DNA from: Actinomycetota bacterium
GTDB taxonomy: Bacteria; Actinomycetota; Actinomycetes; S36-B12; GCA-2699445
Direction: 5' to 3'
Length of the DNA: 64,000 bases
NCBI GenBank assembly: GCA_020438795.1
Contig: JAGQTY010000010.1
Location: 1 to 64,000 of the forward strand
Shown here: in pieces, positions 63,724 through 64,000 of the stretch
Layout: every line of letters begins with the position of its first letter
How positions within the stretch are numbered: position 1 is the first letter of the stretch
Notes under the pieces: generated by a model
What the model saw: the letters and a program-made list of their open reading frames with translations, nothing else
The model's database searches: none
What the model was told of the DNA's origin: nothing
Made by a program: the position numbers and the translations under genes

Positions 63724-64000
63724 CGTCTTCTCACCCATCCGATCCAGGACAAGGACAGCAGTATCAGCCCGATCAGCGGGACGAGCAGTTGCAGCCGTCG
63801 TGAGTTGTCATCCGGGGTGACCTGCAACTGGCCGGCACCCGCCTGGGGCAGTCCGAACGTCTGCAACTGACGGTCCTGCTCCGCCACGAGTTCTGCTTGA
63901 CCGTCGGAGTCGGACAGCATGGCCGTCCAGATCCGGTTCGGTTGCTCAGCGAGCACGAGCTCGCCGGGCCCGGCAGCGGCGAACTCCGAGTCGATCCGCA
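63720..64000 (-). CDS. C terminus of a membrane glycosyltransferase-type protein (5' part beyond window)
   Basis: Only the last 93 or so codons are in the window. They encode a soluble stretch ending in a linker, then a single hydrophobic helix (LQLLVPLIGLILLSLSWIGW) and a basic stop-transfer tail (VRRR). The position next to DUF5719 and DUF3499 is that of the large actinobacterial family 2 glycosyltransferase, and the C-terminal membrane anchor agrees. No catalytic motif is visible, so the assignment rests on context. Confidence 0.6.
   Translation of the reverse strand, partial: RIDSEFAAAGPGELVLAEQPNRIWTAMLSDSDGQAELVAEQDRQLQTFGLPQAGAGQLQVTPDDNSRRLQLLVPLIGLILLSLSWIGWVRRR

Overview
This 64 kb window looks like ordinary chromosome from a high-GC actinobacterium of the class Actinomycetia. 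Three blocks of gene order support this. The first is prfB-ftsE-ftsX ... M23 peptidase-smpB. The second is mtrA-mtrB-comF-hpf-LuxR-secA with an Rv3235-like gene beside it. The third is ahcY-CDF-manA-Trm112-manB-DUF3499-DUF5719-glycosyltransferase. Codon use is GC-rich throughout. I saw no transposase, integrase, phage gene, CRISPR array, rRNA or tRNA. A genus cannot be named from the sequence alone.

Layout: 1-3.7 kb holds the 5' part of zwf (G6PD), a lipoprotein with a SecD-head-like domain, a patatin lipase and a secreted protein. 3.7-7.6 kb is a compact catabolic-looking operon: a sphingosine-1-phosphate-lyase-like PLP enzyme, an FGGY kinase and an amidohydrolase. 7.6-20.5 kb is the smpB/M23/ftsX/ftsE/prfB cluster, interrupted by an asparagine synthetase fused to an F420-ligase-like domain, a two-domain cell-wall hydrolase and a DUF1501/DUF1800 pair. 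A candidate C-rich-loop small RNA lies between ftsE and prfB. 20.6-28.1 kb carries a SpoIIAA-like protein, a giant NAD-glutamate dehydrogenase, a DUF2505 protein and pruA, which together complete proline to 2-oxoglutarate conversion. 28.2-31.2 kb has a lipoprotein, a second patatin and a wax-ester/diacylglycerol acyltransferase. 31.2-31.8 kb is a large non-coding stretch with a strong terminator hairpin. 31.8-39.5 kb is the secA/hpf/comF/mtrBA block, and lpqB is absent from it. 39.6-44.9 kb is a tightly overlapping DUF4129-DUF4350-MoxR-DUF58 operon preceded by a short leader ORF. 45-52.9 kb holds an oxidoreductase, an unrecognised Rossmann protein, a PQQ-type propeller, an orphan sensor kinase and a divergent SpoIIM/RDD pair. 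53-55 kb is a divergent DyP peroxidase/encapsulin nanocompartment pair. 55-64 kb is the ahcY-to-glycosyltransferase block of methyl-cycle, mannose and envelope genes.

Two themes link the window. One is cell-envelope biology: FtsEX, three secreted hydrolase modules, MtrAB, SecA, ManA/ManB and the glycosyltransferase. The other is carbon, nitrogen and redox metabolism: G6PD, PruA/GDH, WS/DGAT, AhcY and the encapsulated peroxidase. A recurring signal is leaderless expression: at least eleven genes have a TANNNT -10 box placed 6 or 7 nt before the start codon.
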